Shown in pieces: positions 46,193 to 57,829 of a DNA stretch of 64,000 nt (position 1 is its first letter; each line of letters opens with the position of its first letter). This stretch comes from Hyposmocoma kahamanoa (Eukaryota; Arthropoda; Insecta; Lepidoptera; Cosmopterigidae): NCBI RefSeq assembly GCF_003589595.1, contig NW_020654810.1:14005578-14069577 (forward strand). The letters run 5' to 3'. The notes under the pieces are model-generated. The model saw only the letters and a program-made list of their open reading frames with translations, was not told where the DNA came from and did not search any database. The translations under genes were made by a program, and so were the position numbers.

Positions 46193-46648
46193 TTTTTTTA
46201 ACCGACTTCAAAAAAGGAGGAGGTTCTCAATTTGTCTGTATGTTCTTTTTTTGTATGTATATTACGCGATAACTCCGGTATTTGTGAACCGATTTTCATG
46301 ATTCTTTTTTGTTGGAAAGGGGGTACTTCCATAGTGGTCCCATTTCATTTTGAAGAAAATCATCCACCTCGAAGGGTAGCTGTTCACGCATGAAAATTCA
46401 TTTTTATAAATAGCGCCTAACTTTAATTTAGGAGCAATTACTTTAATGGTTGATTTTGCTATTTCTCCAATTCAAGACGTTTTTCTCTCAATATACTTTG
46501 AGTATAGTGAGAACAGATTTTTATTATCTCCAGTGTCAAGACCTGTATAGTGGCGAACTAGGGGATATTTCAATAAAACTTAGCAAATAGACGTAATTCC
46601 ACTTACTTTTAAGGTCGGTTTTTTAGTACTCTGTACTGAGATTATTAC
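46193..46648 (+). repeat. Dispersed repeat B (copy 2)
   Basis: TTTTTTTAACCGACTTCAAA to TACTCTGTACTGAGATTATT; differs from copy 1 by small indels. It is inserted in the LINE fragment. Confidence 0.8.
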
Positions 46649-46649
46649 A

Positions 46650-46960
46650 ATATTAAGAGACGGGACGAACGAGCCGTGCGCCTGATGGTAAGCTACACAC
46701 ATGTCCAAACAGTTGCAGTGCCACTCAGAACTTTAAATCGCAAAGAGCTGAGGGGCACTGCCACTGCGCCTGTTACCCTGAGACACAAGATGACAAGTCC
46801 CAAGTGCCTGTAATTTTACCAGTAACCTTAGCCTTCAAAACTGGAAAGCAGTAATGCTAACATTACTGCTTGGCGGCAGAAATAGGTAAGGTGGCAGTAC
46901 TTCTCTGAACGAACACTCACAACGAGCTGTACTGCTGCTTCACGTCCGAATAAGAGTATA
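46650..46960 (-). repeat. Dispersed repeat A
   Basis: ATTAAGAGACGGGACGAAC, GAGCCGTGCGCCTGATGG, GTTGCAGTGCCACTCAGAAC, TTCAAAACTGGAAAGCAGTA, GGCGGCAGAAATAGGTAAGG, TCTCTGAACGAAC. Confidence 0.75.
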
Positions 46961-47149
46961 GGTCATATGTAGCATTGGAGGTGACGAGTACGCAAAGAAA
47001 TTGCTGAAGACTGCGATTACACAGTACCTTTCTTGTGGAATTAAAGGAGCTACGTGCAATTTCAATGCGTGTTTTTATTTCTGTTTGATTGTCCCAGTTG
47101 AGGTCCCAAGTTCAATCAAGCATGTACCCTAATGTATTTGCGTATTCTT

Positions 47150-47915
47150 TCCAGACTCAGTTGAGTAGCAGTAAGTTCCTTGTAAAATAGAAAAAAAGAG
47201 TTCGTCCAGGGTACTGCCATCTTCCGCTTTGGCGCAGACGTACGGGGAGAAGGCGAAGGCAGTTCCCTGCTCGCCTGATCTCCTAGTGAGGCCAGCGGGC
47301 TCTGGACAGGGATTCCGGAGCCTACATTGCACGGCCTCACTCGTCTTGGGGGCGGGTCGGAGGACAACTGACCTGCCCTTCGTTGGCGCCGCCCGGGGCC
47401 TTGGCGCAAGCTAGGGCGGCGTCGTGGTGAACGTGCACCGACCCCACGGCGCCGATTCAACTGGCGGGAGGGAAACCCGGGGGGGTTTTAGTGGGGTAGG
47501 CCCTCCAGTCTGGAGGGAGAGTCCCCACTTAGCCCAGGGAGACTCTGGGGTATCTATAAATATTTACCCACCGTTATCCACACGCAAAATAGGCGCCTTG
47601 ACGTCGAGTTGCGGACACCAGCCCGTTACACCAAGTACCAAGTACCCACCGTTATAAAAAAAGGGTACTGCCACCTTACATATTTCTGCCGCCAAGCAAT
47701 AATGTTCATCATTACTGTGCTAAGGGTGCTGGTGAAATTACAGGCACATAGGACTTGTCGACTTATGTCTCAGGGTGACGAGCGCAGTGGCAGTGACCCT
47801 CACATTTTTGCGATTTAAAGCTTCAAGTGGCACAGTAACCGTTTTGGACAGGCGTGTAGTTTACCATCAGGTGCACGACTTGTTCGTCTCTTCACTAGAT
47901 TTTACAAAAAAAAGA
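47150..47915 (+). repeat. Dispersed repeat A split by a LINE
   Basis: Left part GAGTTCGTCCAGGGTACTGC up to 47223; the right part resumes at 47663 GGGTACTGCCACCTTACATA and runs to CGTCTCTTCACTAGATTTTA. Confidence 0.75.
47224..47662 (+). mobile_element. R1-clade LINE 3' end with 15-bp target duplication
   Basis: Flanked by GGGTACTGCCATCTT (47209-47223) and GGGTACTGCCACCTT (47663-47677). The content matches the 36602 copy: CGTACGGGGAGAAGGCGAAG, GCGGGCTCTGGACAGGGATT, GGGGGGGTTTTAGTGGGGTA, CCCAGGGAGACTCTGGGGT, ending in an A-rich tail. Opposite orientation to the 36602 copy. Confidence 0.85.
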
Positions 47916-47984
47916 AAAAACCTGCTAACTAATGCTATGATACTACCTGCGTTATTCCAACTGGAAATCACCATCACTCTAGTT

Positions 47985-48445
47985 CAGGACCATTAATTCT
48001 TAATCCGGCCCTAAGACTGCATTCCTTCATTGCATCTTTAATATTCTGCAATTGTAGTTCCGAGGATGCTATGAGAACTGTGTCATTGGTGTATCTCACA
48101 GACCACATAATCTTTCTTCCGTGGCGTATCTGATATTATTGATCAGACGCCTATACTTTTATGCCACAATCCAATTCGAATAGTGCTTCCTCTATTATTG
48201 TTTCTGAGTACCTACACGTTAAATAAAGTTGGTGATATAGTGTATCCCTGTCTAACTTTCCTCTTTATCTGAATGCTGTCCATCGACTCGGATATGAGCT
48301 TGTTGATTCCAGTACAAAGCCCGAATGATGTTAATACCTCTATCATCGAGACCAATATCGCTCAAAATAGAGATTGGCTCTCTCTGCATCATGTAATATG
48401 ACACCTTATATTTAAAACAGCTAGCTGACAATTTGTTTTGTCTAT
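47985..48445 (-). mobile_element. RTE-type LINE reverse transcriptase fragment
   Basis: Minus-strand ISILSDIGLDDRGINIIRAL, YWNQQAHIRVDGQHSDKEES, then LINNIRYAT (in place of the (I)NNIRYADD box) and DTPMTQFS. Matches RTE RT (IDSRDIRII..LYYNQRANVRVEGE). Many stops. Confidence 0.7.
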
Positions 48446-48734
48446 AAAGTATATGAAACTAAATACTCAAACCCAATTGCTGGACTGTTACTAAAATACA
48501 TATGAAGAATGAACTTAATAATTTTTACAGGTACCAAGCAACCAAACTGTAAGCCCATGGTCTCTGTATAATTTGATATCAGTCTATACATAGTTGTACA
48601 GTTTGGCACAGGTCCATTATAAGAAATTAACGATTATGGTCATATTTTTCTACAACATTAATATATTTTCTTTATAACATTATATACTTACAGTAATCAA
48701 ATTTAATAATGAAATACTGAAAATCTTAAATTCT

Positions 48735-49285
48735 AATTGAGTGATAGGGTCCAGAGGGTTGATATCAACGATACGAAAACATCGGCTGCAATTAATATTG
48801 GCGTCTCTCGGGTTTTATTGTAAGTCAATTTTTATTTTATATAAATGGATTTACCTCATTGAAGGTATCTATACATGAGATTTTATTGTTTGTTGATGAC
48901 ACTTCCTTATTATTTATATTTAAAAGGCAAAAATGTTCCCATGACACAAACATTGTTAGAGATAAAAAAATTCTCTTGTAAATGCGGTGTAATTTTAGAT
49001 ACAACTTTACTTGCAATGGAATCCTTAAATAACAAAATTGTGGAAATGGGTCAGTTTTACAGTGTACGCGAATAAAGAAAACAAAAACTTTCAAATGTAG
49101 AAACAGCTAGATTGGTTTACTTTAGCTACTGTCACACTTTAATGACATATGGTATTTTGCTTTGGTATAATGTCCCTTACATTAATATTGTCTTTGTCCT
49201 GCACAAACGTGCTATGCGGGGACATTTACAAACTAGGCCCCTGAGTGTCTCTGAGAGATAAGTTTTTAGAAATTAACATTATGAA
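48735..49285 (+). pseudogene. LINE reverse transcriptase fragment (Jockey/CR1-like)
   Basis: RVQRVDIN..TSAAINIGVSR (degraded GVPQG), YINGFTSLK-like, LLFVDDTSLLFIF (the F/YADD box changed to FVDD), then VETARLVYFSYCHTLMTYGI, LLWYNVPYINIVFVLHKRAM. Stops and frameshifts throughout. Confidence 0.75.
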
Positions 49286-49725
49286 TGGTATATTCATGAA
49301 ATTGCAATTACGTTAGGAAGATGAAGATAGATGTAATTTTAATTACGGCGATTAAAAATAAGCTGTTCTTGACAGTTAAGTTCATAAAGTTACAAATTCA
49401 TGTATATAAATGGCAATATATGTATAAGCTTCTGTAACAAGGTTCCCGTTGATATTAAAAGTTTACCATTTATGACATTTAATACTAGGTAGTGAAATGA
49501 AAACTTTAAATTAAAGGTTCTGCGTTCTTGGATGACAAAATTTGTAATAATTTGTCTCTATAATTATCTTGAGTTACCGTTTAAGGGTATTTCAGACTTA
49601 CCGCAGAGACGGATCTTTGTAAAAGGCGTCATCAATGTCGAAGGAAATAGAAGGAAACGAGAAATCAGTGGTCGTATTATAAGATAGATAGGGACTCAGT
49701 AATTATAACGTTTTTTTTAAAATGG

Positions 49726-49786
49726 TTCATCTGAACACGTTACTTTGACCGCGACTTGAGCGGTCAAAGTAACGTGTTCAGATGAA
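49726..49786. repeat. Perfect 27-bp hairpin
   Basis: Arms 49726-49752 and 49760-49786 are exact inverted complements (TTCATCTGAACACGTTACTT... and its partner) around the 7-base loop GACTTGA. Confidence 0.95.
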
Positions 49787-50295
49787 TAAAAAAGGAAGTA
49801 AATTTATTCCGCTATTCCGCGAACTCAGTGATGGTTAAATCGTGCAAAATAACTGCACTTGTGTTGACTATTTTTTCATGCAGTTAATTATCCCACCCTA
49901 CCTCCGCATTAGAGATGGGTTTTTGCCCGATAAATATCTGTCAAAGGATAAATATCCAATAAATATCCGTTTTTACTGAGTTTTGTGAATTCATTTTTTA
50001 TTAAATAATTACGCACGATTACTTCTCGTCTTGACATTGTTTAAGTAACAATACTGTTTTAGTACCTACGTTTTTCGAGTCGATAACATCTCACTAACTG
50101 CGCGAACATGCTCTTGTAACGTTCAAAAGCAAGCATTACAGGCAGTGAGGGAGGTGAGCCGACCATTCGCTGCGTAACATTCGGTAGCCTCGTTCACTGG
50201 GAGCATTCACCTGTAACGTAACAATCTGTTCAGATTGTAAGGCTGCGGCTCCACCAGATACGGTAGAAATGTTTTCAAGTCTTTACTTAAGTTAG

Positions 50296-50589
50296 GTGCC
50301 TGCAAGTGCCCGCGAGTGTCTTTGAGTGCTTTTGAGCTAGCACTCAAACGCACTCAAAGGCATTCAAGACACTCAAAGGCACTCGTGGGCACTATAAGCC
50401 ACTTAAGATACTTCAACGCACTCAAAGGTACTCAAAGGCACTCGCGGGCACAACAAGGCACTCAAAGACACTCAAGATACTCAAGACACTTCAACGCATT
50501 CAAAGGTACTCGCGGGCAATTAAAGGCACTCAAAGGCACTCGCGGGCACTCAAAGACACGCAAAGGCACTCAAAGGCACTCGCGGGCAC
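50296..50589 (+). repeat. CACTCAAAGG minisatellite, truncated by an assembly gap
   Basis: About 25 units of CACTCAAAGG / CACTCGCGGG with variants (ATTCAAG, ACTTCAACG). The array opens with an inverted stretch (TGCCCGCGAGTGTCTTTGAG) and stops at the gap. Confidence 0.9.
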
Positions 50590-50599
50590 NNNNNNNNNN
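50590..50599. other. Assembly gap (10 N)
   Basis: Ten N directly after the minisatellite; the true array length is unknown. Confidence 1.
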
Positions 50600-51210
50600 T
50601 ATACGAAGCTGAACAAAATGTACAAAAACGGACCAACTTAGTAACTTGAAAAATATTCCATACAAAATGTTAGACAGCTGATTAATATTGTGTGGAGACA
50701 ATTTTTTTTAACAAACTACGCATTTAAATAATAATAAGGTTCACGCAAAAATACAAAGATTTATGGTACTTAAAAGGATTTTTTTCACTACTGCGTATAA
50801 AAAAAAGGTATAACAACGAGTATACTAGACGTACATGCCACTAAATTGTGTGAATGTTCACAATTAAGCTTAAAAATATACTTTCTTTTACTAAATATAA
50901 ACAATAAACCACGATTAAAAATATTTGTCCTCGTTTTTGGATAAATATCGAGTAAAAATGGATATTTATCTTTGTACTGAGTATTTATTTATACCAAAAA
51001 TATATAATCGGCCGAAGATTGAGCTCGTTTTTTTTTGAAGGACACTGAAGTTGGCCGCTCATGACATTGACTGCACCACCTGAAGAGAAGGGCGAGCTGA
51101 AGGCTCGTAGCCCATAATCAGTCATCAACATACTTAAAGTAATATAGTATATATCTATTACCTGTGTTCAGATCAATAAAGGTTTAAGTTTTATTCGGGT
51201 AGGTATATCA

Positions 51211-51425
51211 CGTTAACTGCCTCCGTGGCCGAACGGTTACCATGCCGGACTGCCACGCAGAGGTCCCAGGTTCGATTCCCGGGCCGGGAGAAATAGTTGT
51301 ATGGCCTACAATTATTTCTCTCGTGAGTTTGGGTGTAATTTGTGGTTGTCTATGTGTGTTCATGGCACCCGCGACACAGGGTTTCCCTAGTGCGGGGCTA
51401 TGTTGAGTGTGTCCGTTATTATTTA
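51211..51425 (+). repeat. tRNA-derived SINE, family A (best-preserved copy)
   Basis: AACTGCCTCCGTGGCCGAAC, GCCGGACTGCCACGCAG, GGTTCGATTCCCGGGCCGGG with intact A and B boxes, then the full body. A further segment with a (GAAT)n run ends near 51560. Confidence 0.85.
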
Positions 51426-51744
51426 TTTCACTTCGGGGTAACTATTAAATAATCTGTGCCTCGAGGTGCACCACCGGTGGAGCACGGACAATTGGACCAT
51501 CAGGCGTAGTGTGACCGGTGGTCACACAACACTTGACTTTTGAATGAATGAATGAATGAAATATTTTGGTACACTAAGAAACCCAGGCCGCCTTGAGAGA
51601 AAGTGTTAAATTTTACTTTGTCACCCTGTGCATCAGTCAAATTGTCATAGTCGCTCCGGTGTTTCATATTGTGTAAGAAACTAAAAAAAAATCATGGTTA
51701 AAAAGTATTTATTTGTTAAATAACCGAAAAATAAGGTGGTTTGC

Positions 51745-51850
51745 ATTAATAATAATAATAATAAAAACTTTAATGCCAAAAGATACAAATTTAGTACATA
51801 GTTGTGCCTAGCTCCCAAACTAGGATCCCCTGTACTATGGGTAGCTAGAT
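51745..51850 (-). repeat. LINE 3' end with (TAA)n tail
   Basis: On the minus strand TACCCATAGTACAGGGGATC ... GGCATTAAAGTTTTTATTAT and ATTATTATT. Confidence 0.55.
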
Positions 51851-51884
51851 AATATTAGACATAACTGGTTGATGACTTTACCAC

Positions 51885-52045
51885 CTCAGTCAACCGTGAC
51901 CATGGGACCTGTAAAGGGCCTGAAACGTTGGTTTGTTTGCAAAAACAAAATACTCGGTTTAAATCCGGAAAAACAGTTTCATTTCCTATGTGTAACAATC
52001 GCGAAAATCTAAGAACTCGATAAGTATTTATTATAAAAAGGACTA
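51885..52045 (+). repeat. Fold-back repeat (copy 4)
   Basis: GTCAACCGTGACCATGGGAC, GGCCTGAAACGTTGGTTTGT, TTTAAATCCGGAAAAACAG, CATTTCCTATGTGTAACAAT, CTAAGAACTCGATAAGTA. Confidence 0.7.
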
Positions 52046-52596
52046 GAAATGTACTTAATAGGAAAACTACAATAATCATCGTAAATTAATTATGATATAT
52101 TGTGTCTTATTATGCATGTACCTTATGACGATTATTACCAGAATCATGAGACATTTCTACATGACTTTGCTGTGATCCCGGGCTTGTAGACGGAGTGTAA
52201 TTTTCGTCAGAAGACATCTTTTTACGTAATAAGCAATGAGTTGCGTTTTAGGCGGAAATCGCACAAAAACGCGTGGTGTATTAATTTACGATTTATTTAC
52301 TTAAACCGGCAAAAAAAATTAGTTGACTTAAGATAACAGGTTAATTAGAAAGACAAAGCATAATATCTAGTCGTGTCCACCGATGGCGCACCCCGCCTGA
52401 CAAAACTTTTGGTTGATGGGGCGATGATGTATCACCGGTGACCATCTCTCCCGCCAGACAACAAATTATGCTCATTATGATCCCGGCCTGAACGTGATAT
52501 AAAGTGTTCGTACGATAAATATAGATTTAATTAAACATATTTTTTACAAAACTCAAGTAATTCTCATACTACTAACCGTAACAAAAACAGCATTCA

Positions 52597-52985
52597 ATGA
52601 CGCCCTACATCCCCTCACTCCAAACCAGCAAAAGACGAGCAGACATTGTTTGTACCACTGAACAGTTTCGAACTGTACACTCCCATAGATTCTTTTGCTT
52701 TCTTGGTAGGTTTTTGTCTAATAAAATAAATCGTTCACTATGTATATATCCTATGAATAAGTTTCAATGTAAGAAAACCATACGAGACTGGTTACAAGGA
52801 TTAAACTACAATGACACCGAAAGTTTAGTATCTGTTGTTACGTAATATTAATAATAGTTAAGATATTAACTCATATAATTAAGTATTCATGTTTTATTGT
52901 AATTTATTGTTATTGAATAAAATATGTTGACTAACCATTATTCATTCATTTCATTCATTTCATTCATTCATTCATTTCATTTCAT
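52597..52985 (+). repeat. Probable LINE 3' terminus with (TTCAT)n tail
   Basis: An open frame ending NYNDTESLVSVVT is followed by an AT-rich 3' end with GAATAAAATATG and about ten TTCAT units. Family not determined. Confidence 0.4.
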
Positions 52986-54928
52986 TATGCTTCAAGCACC
53001 GATTTGGACACCTAAGACACAAGTAAGCAATTTTACTTAGTTTAGGTATCATCTAGATTAACTTGCATTGCACTACTAACCTTAATTAAATTTATCTGAA
53101 CATACAATAATATCACTGTTTGCGATAGTCTGGCGCATATATGTAAATATAAGATTATTTATTAAGATTTATGTATTCAGGTTCAATTTTTATACAGAAC
53201 AAATTTATCGTTATCATCATTAATTTCTTTACGACGGAATACCCCTTAGACCGTTTTACACGTTTTTGTTTTTCAGACAATTAATGTGTTTTAACGAATG
53301 AGTAGTAGTGCTTAATCAATGTGTCGATATTAAATGTTATTTCCGTACTTATGAAATGAAGATACTCTTCATTGTGATTTTATGACTTTGTAAGACATTG
53401 CATATTGTTATACAAAAATAAAAGGTAATGACTTCCAGGTTTATTTTGATTTCAGTAACGTGATATCTATTACTCAAAGCGGATAAAATGAAAGTGACAA
53501 TCGCATTGGAAATACCGAGACACATCATATGTTTCAAAACACAGTTTGATGTTTGAAATGACTTGTACTCGGTAACATACCGTGGAATTGTGACACTTGG
53601 GGCGGAACTCAATTCCCCGCGCCTATATTTGTAGCTATTCGGTAAAGGAATCGGTGGTAAAATATCTGTGATGTTCTATTCTCATTTTAAAAGCTTTTGA
53701 TTATGTACATTAAATTGTTATTCGTGTTAGGTACAGTACACGTTTGCGAATATGCGCTGCGAGCGTGTTAATATATATATAAATAAAATAGTACTTTGAC
53801 GATAAACACTCAAGTATTACAATCCCAAATTTATAGAATTATTTTATTGTCTTGAAATGAAAATGAATTAGGTTATTTTTAGTATGTTGGTACAAAATTA
53901 CGAGTTTGGTGCCCTTTTCATTTTATACATCGTTTGTATTTATAATATAGCAAGAAACTTTTAAATCATATTGCGGCGGGGAGCTAAGTATTCTCTCGCA
54001 GTGCAGATACATAAAACAGCTCTGCGCGACAATTGACTCCACATCACGTTCGTTAGTTGGGGCGGAAAGATAAATCACAAAGTTCTCCTTTCATATTTAG
54101 TTCGGATATAACATATTAGTTTTATTATAAGATTATATTGTTTGCTTATGGAGCAATTACATCGCTCACTTGCTGACACCTGCTGTTTCGTGCAGGCCAG
54201 CTCGACGCCCTTTCGGCCACACTCGATAGTTATTGCGTGGAAAAGGTGCCGTAGATTGCGCATATTTTTTAAATCAATTAAAATAGATAATCCGTAAAAG
54301 AATGGCGCTAACTATCTTCATGATTCTATATTTTTAACCATTTCATACAATCGGTTCTCACGTTTTATGTGAGAAAAATAACCTTTGACGTACCTATACT
54401 AAATTAAACTTTTAAATATCTATACTATTAGTATGGAAACGAGACTGTCAATGGCGTAATGTCATTACCCTTTGTTATGCGACTTTCTTATTAATAAATT
54501 ATTCTCTAAGACAGGCCTATAAGAGTCCACATTTTATCTTACTTTCTCATGTGACAGAAATATGAAATAGGGCGTGGGGGTTAGTGTAAAATGACACCAG
54601 TAAGCATTACAAGTTGTAAGAGCAGGACGGCTGAGTGATGATTGAGCAATTTAGCATCATGACAGATGCGGTGATGCGAGCAAGACCAACTGGAACGCCA
54701 TCCATCACACGTTAACGAGCTGGATACATGACACCTGCTACCAGAGATTTCTTGTATTCCCCGATTGAACACGTTTAACATGTCGTCACCCTTCGCATCG
54801 AAACTAAGAATGTTCTGTGATTTCACTTGCGACACCCTCACTTCCAATGATCTTATTACACTACACTTACTCACGTTGAAATGTCATCAACACGAATGTG
54901 AATGCATAGTGCCATATTTAGTAGCAGT
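52986..54928. other. Unassigned AT-rich stretch
   Basis: No gene or repeat recognised; open frames at 53349-53612 (-) and 54581-54874 (-) lack motifs. Confidence 0.35.
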
Positions 54929-55012
54929 AGAACTCCTTATGAAAGAGTTCGTCCTGGAAAGTACTGCCACCTCACCTATTTCTATGTATGTCTCGTCACT
55001 TGGTCTCAAAAA
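54929..55012 (+). repeat. Dispersed repeat A, internally deleted
   Basis: Keeps both ends (GAACTCCTTATGAAAGAGTT, CCACCTCACCTATTTCT and CGTCACTTGGTCTCAAAAAA) but lacks the middle. Confidence 0.7.
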
Positions 55013-55261
55013 AAAATCCGCTGCTTTTCAAGAACAGCTTAAACAAAAAAATACAGTGTTACTGCTGTGATTAGAATTATATATGAATCAGAATCCTTTA
55101 ACTTATATTTATTGGTTAAAATTATCACGTAAGAATATTGGGCCGGCTTGTAAACTTTGTGGTCCGATACGTCTCAGTTTTTTTAAACCATCTTCCTACT
55201 ATTCTAGATAGTAGTTGATGTATATACATATATGCATGGTGTAATATTTTACGATCGACTA

Positions 55262-55470
55262 ATTTGACGACCTCGGTGGCCCGAGGGTATATAGTACTGT
55301 GAAGTCCCGAGTTCGATTCCCGGTAGGACCAAATTGGGAAATGAACTTGGTTCCGGTCTATGTTTCTAGGAAGTGCCCCAGATTGGATTTCGTTGTACTG
55401 GTACCCGTAGTACAGGAAATTCCCTACTTTGAGACCCGGTAATTGGTGTGGTTGTTTGGTCATTATTATC
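55262..55470 (+). repeat. tRNA-derived SINE, family B
   Basis: TTTGACGACCTCGGTGGCC (A box), CCGAGTTCGATTCCCGGTAG (B box), AAATGAACTTGGTTCCGGTC, GTAGTACAGGAAATTCCCTA. Confidence 0.65.
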
Positions 55471-55740
55471 ATATTATTATGAATAGTAGTCATATGAAAG
55501 GACTCAAACCTGAACTTGATTTAGACACTCTGTGCAAAATTTCAAATAAAAATTATATACTAAAATGTTGAAACAAATTTAAATAAAAATAAAATTAGTG
55601 AATTTCTAAATCGATACATCCGAATCACAGCTCTATTGAGCACTTTATTCTTACATTAATGACGGGTAGTTTTTTCATTAAAAAAGTCATATTGAGACAG
55701 GTCGGCGTCACTCGTGGCGCGTCTTGGGTAAACGATCGAT

Positions 55741-55861
55741 CATCTCGATACCTCCAATGAAATAAATAAATATGGCTGTTTACAAAAATAGCAGAAAATT
55801 ATCAAAAAATTAAGTTGGTAGTGTAGGTGTGTGTTGGTAGTAGTGTTCATTCGAGGTATCG
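55741..55861. mobile_element. MITE, TACCTCCAATGAA type (copy 2, shortened)
   Basis: GATACCTCCAATGAAATAAA and TTCATTCGAGGTATC; the interior ATGGCTGTT(T)ACAAAAATA matches copy 1 at 40488. Confidence 0.6.
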
Positions 55862-55887
55862 ATCTGCCTGAACGACGACGTAGTTTA

Positions 55888-57165
55888 GTAGCCATCAAAT
55901 AATCAATCAATCAATCAATTTATTTATTTGTCAGAATAAAGTACATTGTACTCAGATCTTATTTTAAATAAGTCCAACTTATTCTACCATAATCGGCATG
56001 CAAACATACATATACGTATGTCATTAAACTATTTATAAAGATTACTACAATCAATCAATGAAAACTCAACTATTTATTACGATTAATGAAATTGTCAAAT
56101 ATTGCAAATAAAGTAACATTACAAAAGATATAAAAATAAATTCATGAATAATATATGTCAATAATTATTGTCAAAGAATTCTGTCAATGAGTAAAAAGCA
56201 CTATTTATTAAAAAGCTAACAGTTGTCTTTTATATTCATTAAAAATATTGATCAACCTAATCTCCTTTGGCAAATGGTTATAAATTTTTGGCGCCATGTA
56301 ATATGCAGCTTTACTAAATAACATAGTTCTCTGTGATTTTGAACACAACTTATCATAATTACGTGCTCGTGCAACGTTCTTAAACTTTTCAGGATTTTTT
56401 CTGATAAAAATTGAACACTCATAAGTATTAAGTCCCGGCAACGTTAACAAATAAATACGGAATCAATACCTGAAGCATTTCCCCAAAACATTATATTCTA
56501 CCGTATCTCAAAGTAGATGCCACGTACGCATGGTATGCCTCTAGAACCACGTCTATGTCGACCACTTTGTTCAGCTTAAGTAGAGAGTATGACTGTTTAC
56601 TAAGTGTTGAACAAACATGTTCTATATGGGGATTCCATGTCAATTTACTATTTACATGTAAACCCTAAACTTAGTAACATTTGTTTCATCGATACATTTA
56701 CTAAGAAAGTCAATGGCTTTAATTTTGTACTGTTTTCTTCGTTTGAAACTCATGATTTTAGTTTTGTCAATATTAACAACGACATGGTCAACCGTGACCA
56801 TGGTACCTGTAAAGGGCCCGAAACGTCGGTTTGTTTGAAAAAACAAATATACACGTTTTAAATCCGGAAAAACAGTTTCATTTCCTATGTGTAACAATCG
56901 CGAAATCCTAAGAACTCGATTTGTCAAATTTGATTTCCAGATTATTCCATGTCAGCTAATTTAAAATATCAAACTATCACTAATTTTATTTTCATTATTA
57001 TATATTACTGTACAGTCATCTGCGAATAACACCATAGGGTGCGTAATTGACCTTGAAAAGTCATTAATATATATTAAAAATAGTAACGGTCCCAAAATAC
57101 TGCCCTGAGGCACTCCGCAGATAACATTTTTAGTATTGAGTTGTAGGAGCGCTGATGCTGTTGGT
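55888..57165 (-). pseudogene. 5'-truncated LINE with readable reverse transcriptase, split by a fold-back repeat
   Basis: Reading downward on the minus strand: VICGVPQGSILGPLLFLIYI and NDFSRS..HPMVLFADDCTV (57130-57005, catalytic FADD intact), then a fold-back repeat (56780-56930), NIDKTKIMSF, SKQSYSLLKLNKVVDIDVVL, ASTLRYG, KAAYYMAPKIYNHLPKEIRL, and the 3' end with a (GATT)n tail at 55890-55920. Decayed by frameshifts. Confidence 0.82.
56780..56930 (+). repeat. Fold-back repeat (copy 5) nested in the LINE
   Basis: GTCAACCGTGACCATGGTAC, GGGCCCGAAACGTCGGTTTG, AAATCCGGAAAAACAGTTTC, CCTAAGAACTCGATT. Its insertion separates the FADD box from the next RT segment. Confidence 0.75.
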
Positions 57166-57414
57166 AGAGTTATGTCCTGTTAGATGGAATGTAGTAGTAG
57201 CCTCCGCAGCCTCCGCAGCCTCCATACATCTTACTTAGTAAGTTTAGTAGTTCAAAAGTTGAAAGTCCAGTTTTATAGATATTTATGCAGGTTTAACAAT
57301 AATATTATGTAAATTTTTATTGATTGTTATTCAATTATTTTTTGTGAAATTACTCTACTAGTTTGTTATAATTATTAATACAAAGATCGAACACTCAGAA
57401 AAAACACTCAGAAA

Positions 57415-57470
57415 AAATTCCTTCGATCCGGTCGGATTCGAACCGACGTCTTCTTGCATACCGTGTATAA
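57415..57470 (-). repeat. tRNA-like SINE fragment
   Basis: On the minus strand GTCGGTTCGAATCCGACCGG is a B-box/T-arm followed by ATCGAAGGAATTTTTTCTGA; no A box was recognised. Confidence 0.4.
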
Positions 57471-57829
57471 TATTATGATCTTTAAAATGTAAATGGTGTA
57501 AATATAACTAGTAAAAGGTTCAAAAAGATAGGATGAGATATGTTTGCTACCGCGATCGGGCAGGAGGTTACACCGTCACAGAGTGATACCCAATTTCAGT
57601 TTTAGTGCTGAAACATAATCTACTTATCAATAATAAAAAATTCCAGTTTTTAGTTCTTAGCAAGTAAAATAGAATCCCGCACAATTAAATCTATTTATAT
57701 CTTTGGAGAAGGATTGCACAAAAGAGTAAAAAGAGTCAGTCGCGGATTTAGGTATCGTCAAAGGAGTTAAAACAAGAGATTATTGAGCCGCGTTTGTTTC
57801 GTGCTTTAGTGTGAGATACATCATTACCA

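Larger units (their letters stand above)
49916..51000. mobile_element. Possible 1.1-kb inverted-repeat element holding the minisatellite
   Basis: GATAAATATCCAATAAATAT and CGTTTTTACTGAG at the left face the complement of ACTGAGTATTTATTT and GTAAAAATGGATATTTATC at the right. The ends are degenerate and no target duplication is clear. Confidence 0.4.

Noticed and set aside
50296..50589. CRISPR-like array
   Set aside because: Units are about 10 bp, contiguous, without spacers of even length, in an insect genome; it is a minisatellite.
51214..51290. tRNA-like sequences with A and B boxes (also at 2806, 31018, 41216, 31366, 31810, 55265, 57420)
   Set aside because: They are heads of SINEs: shared non-tRNA bodies follow and acceptor stems do not pair, so not functional tRNA genes.
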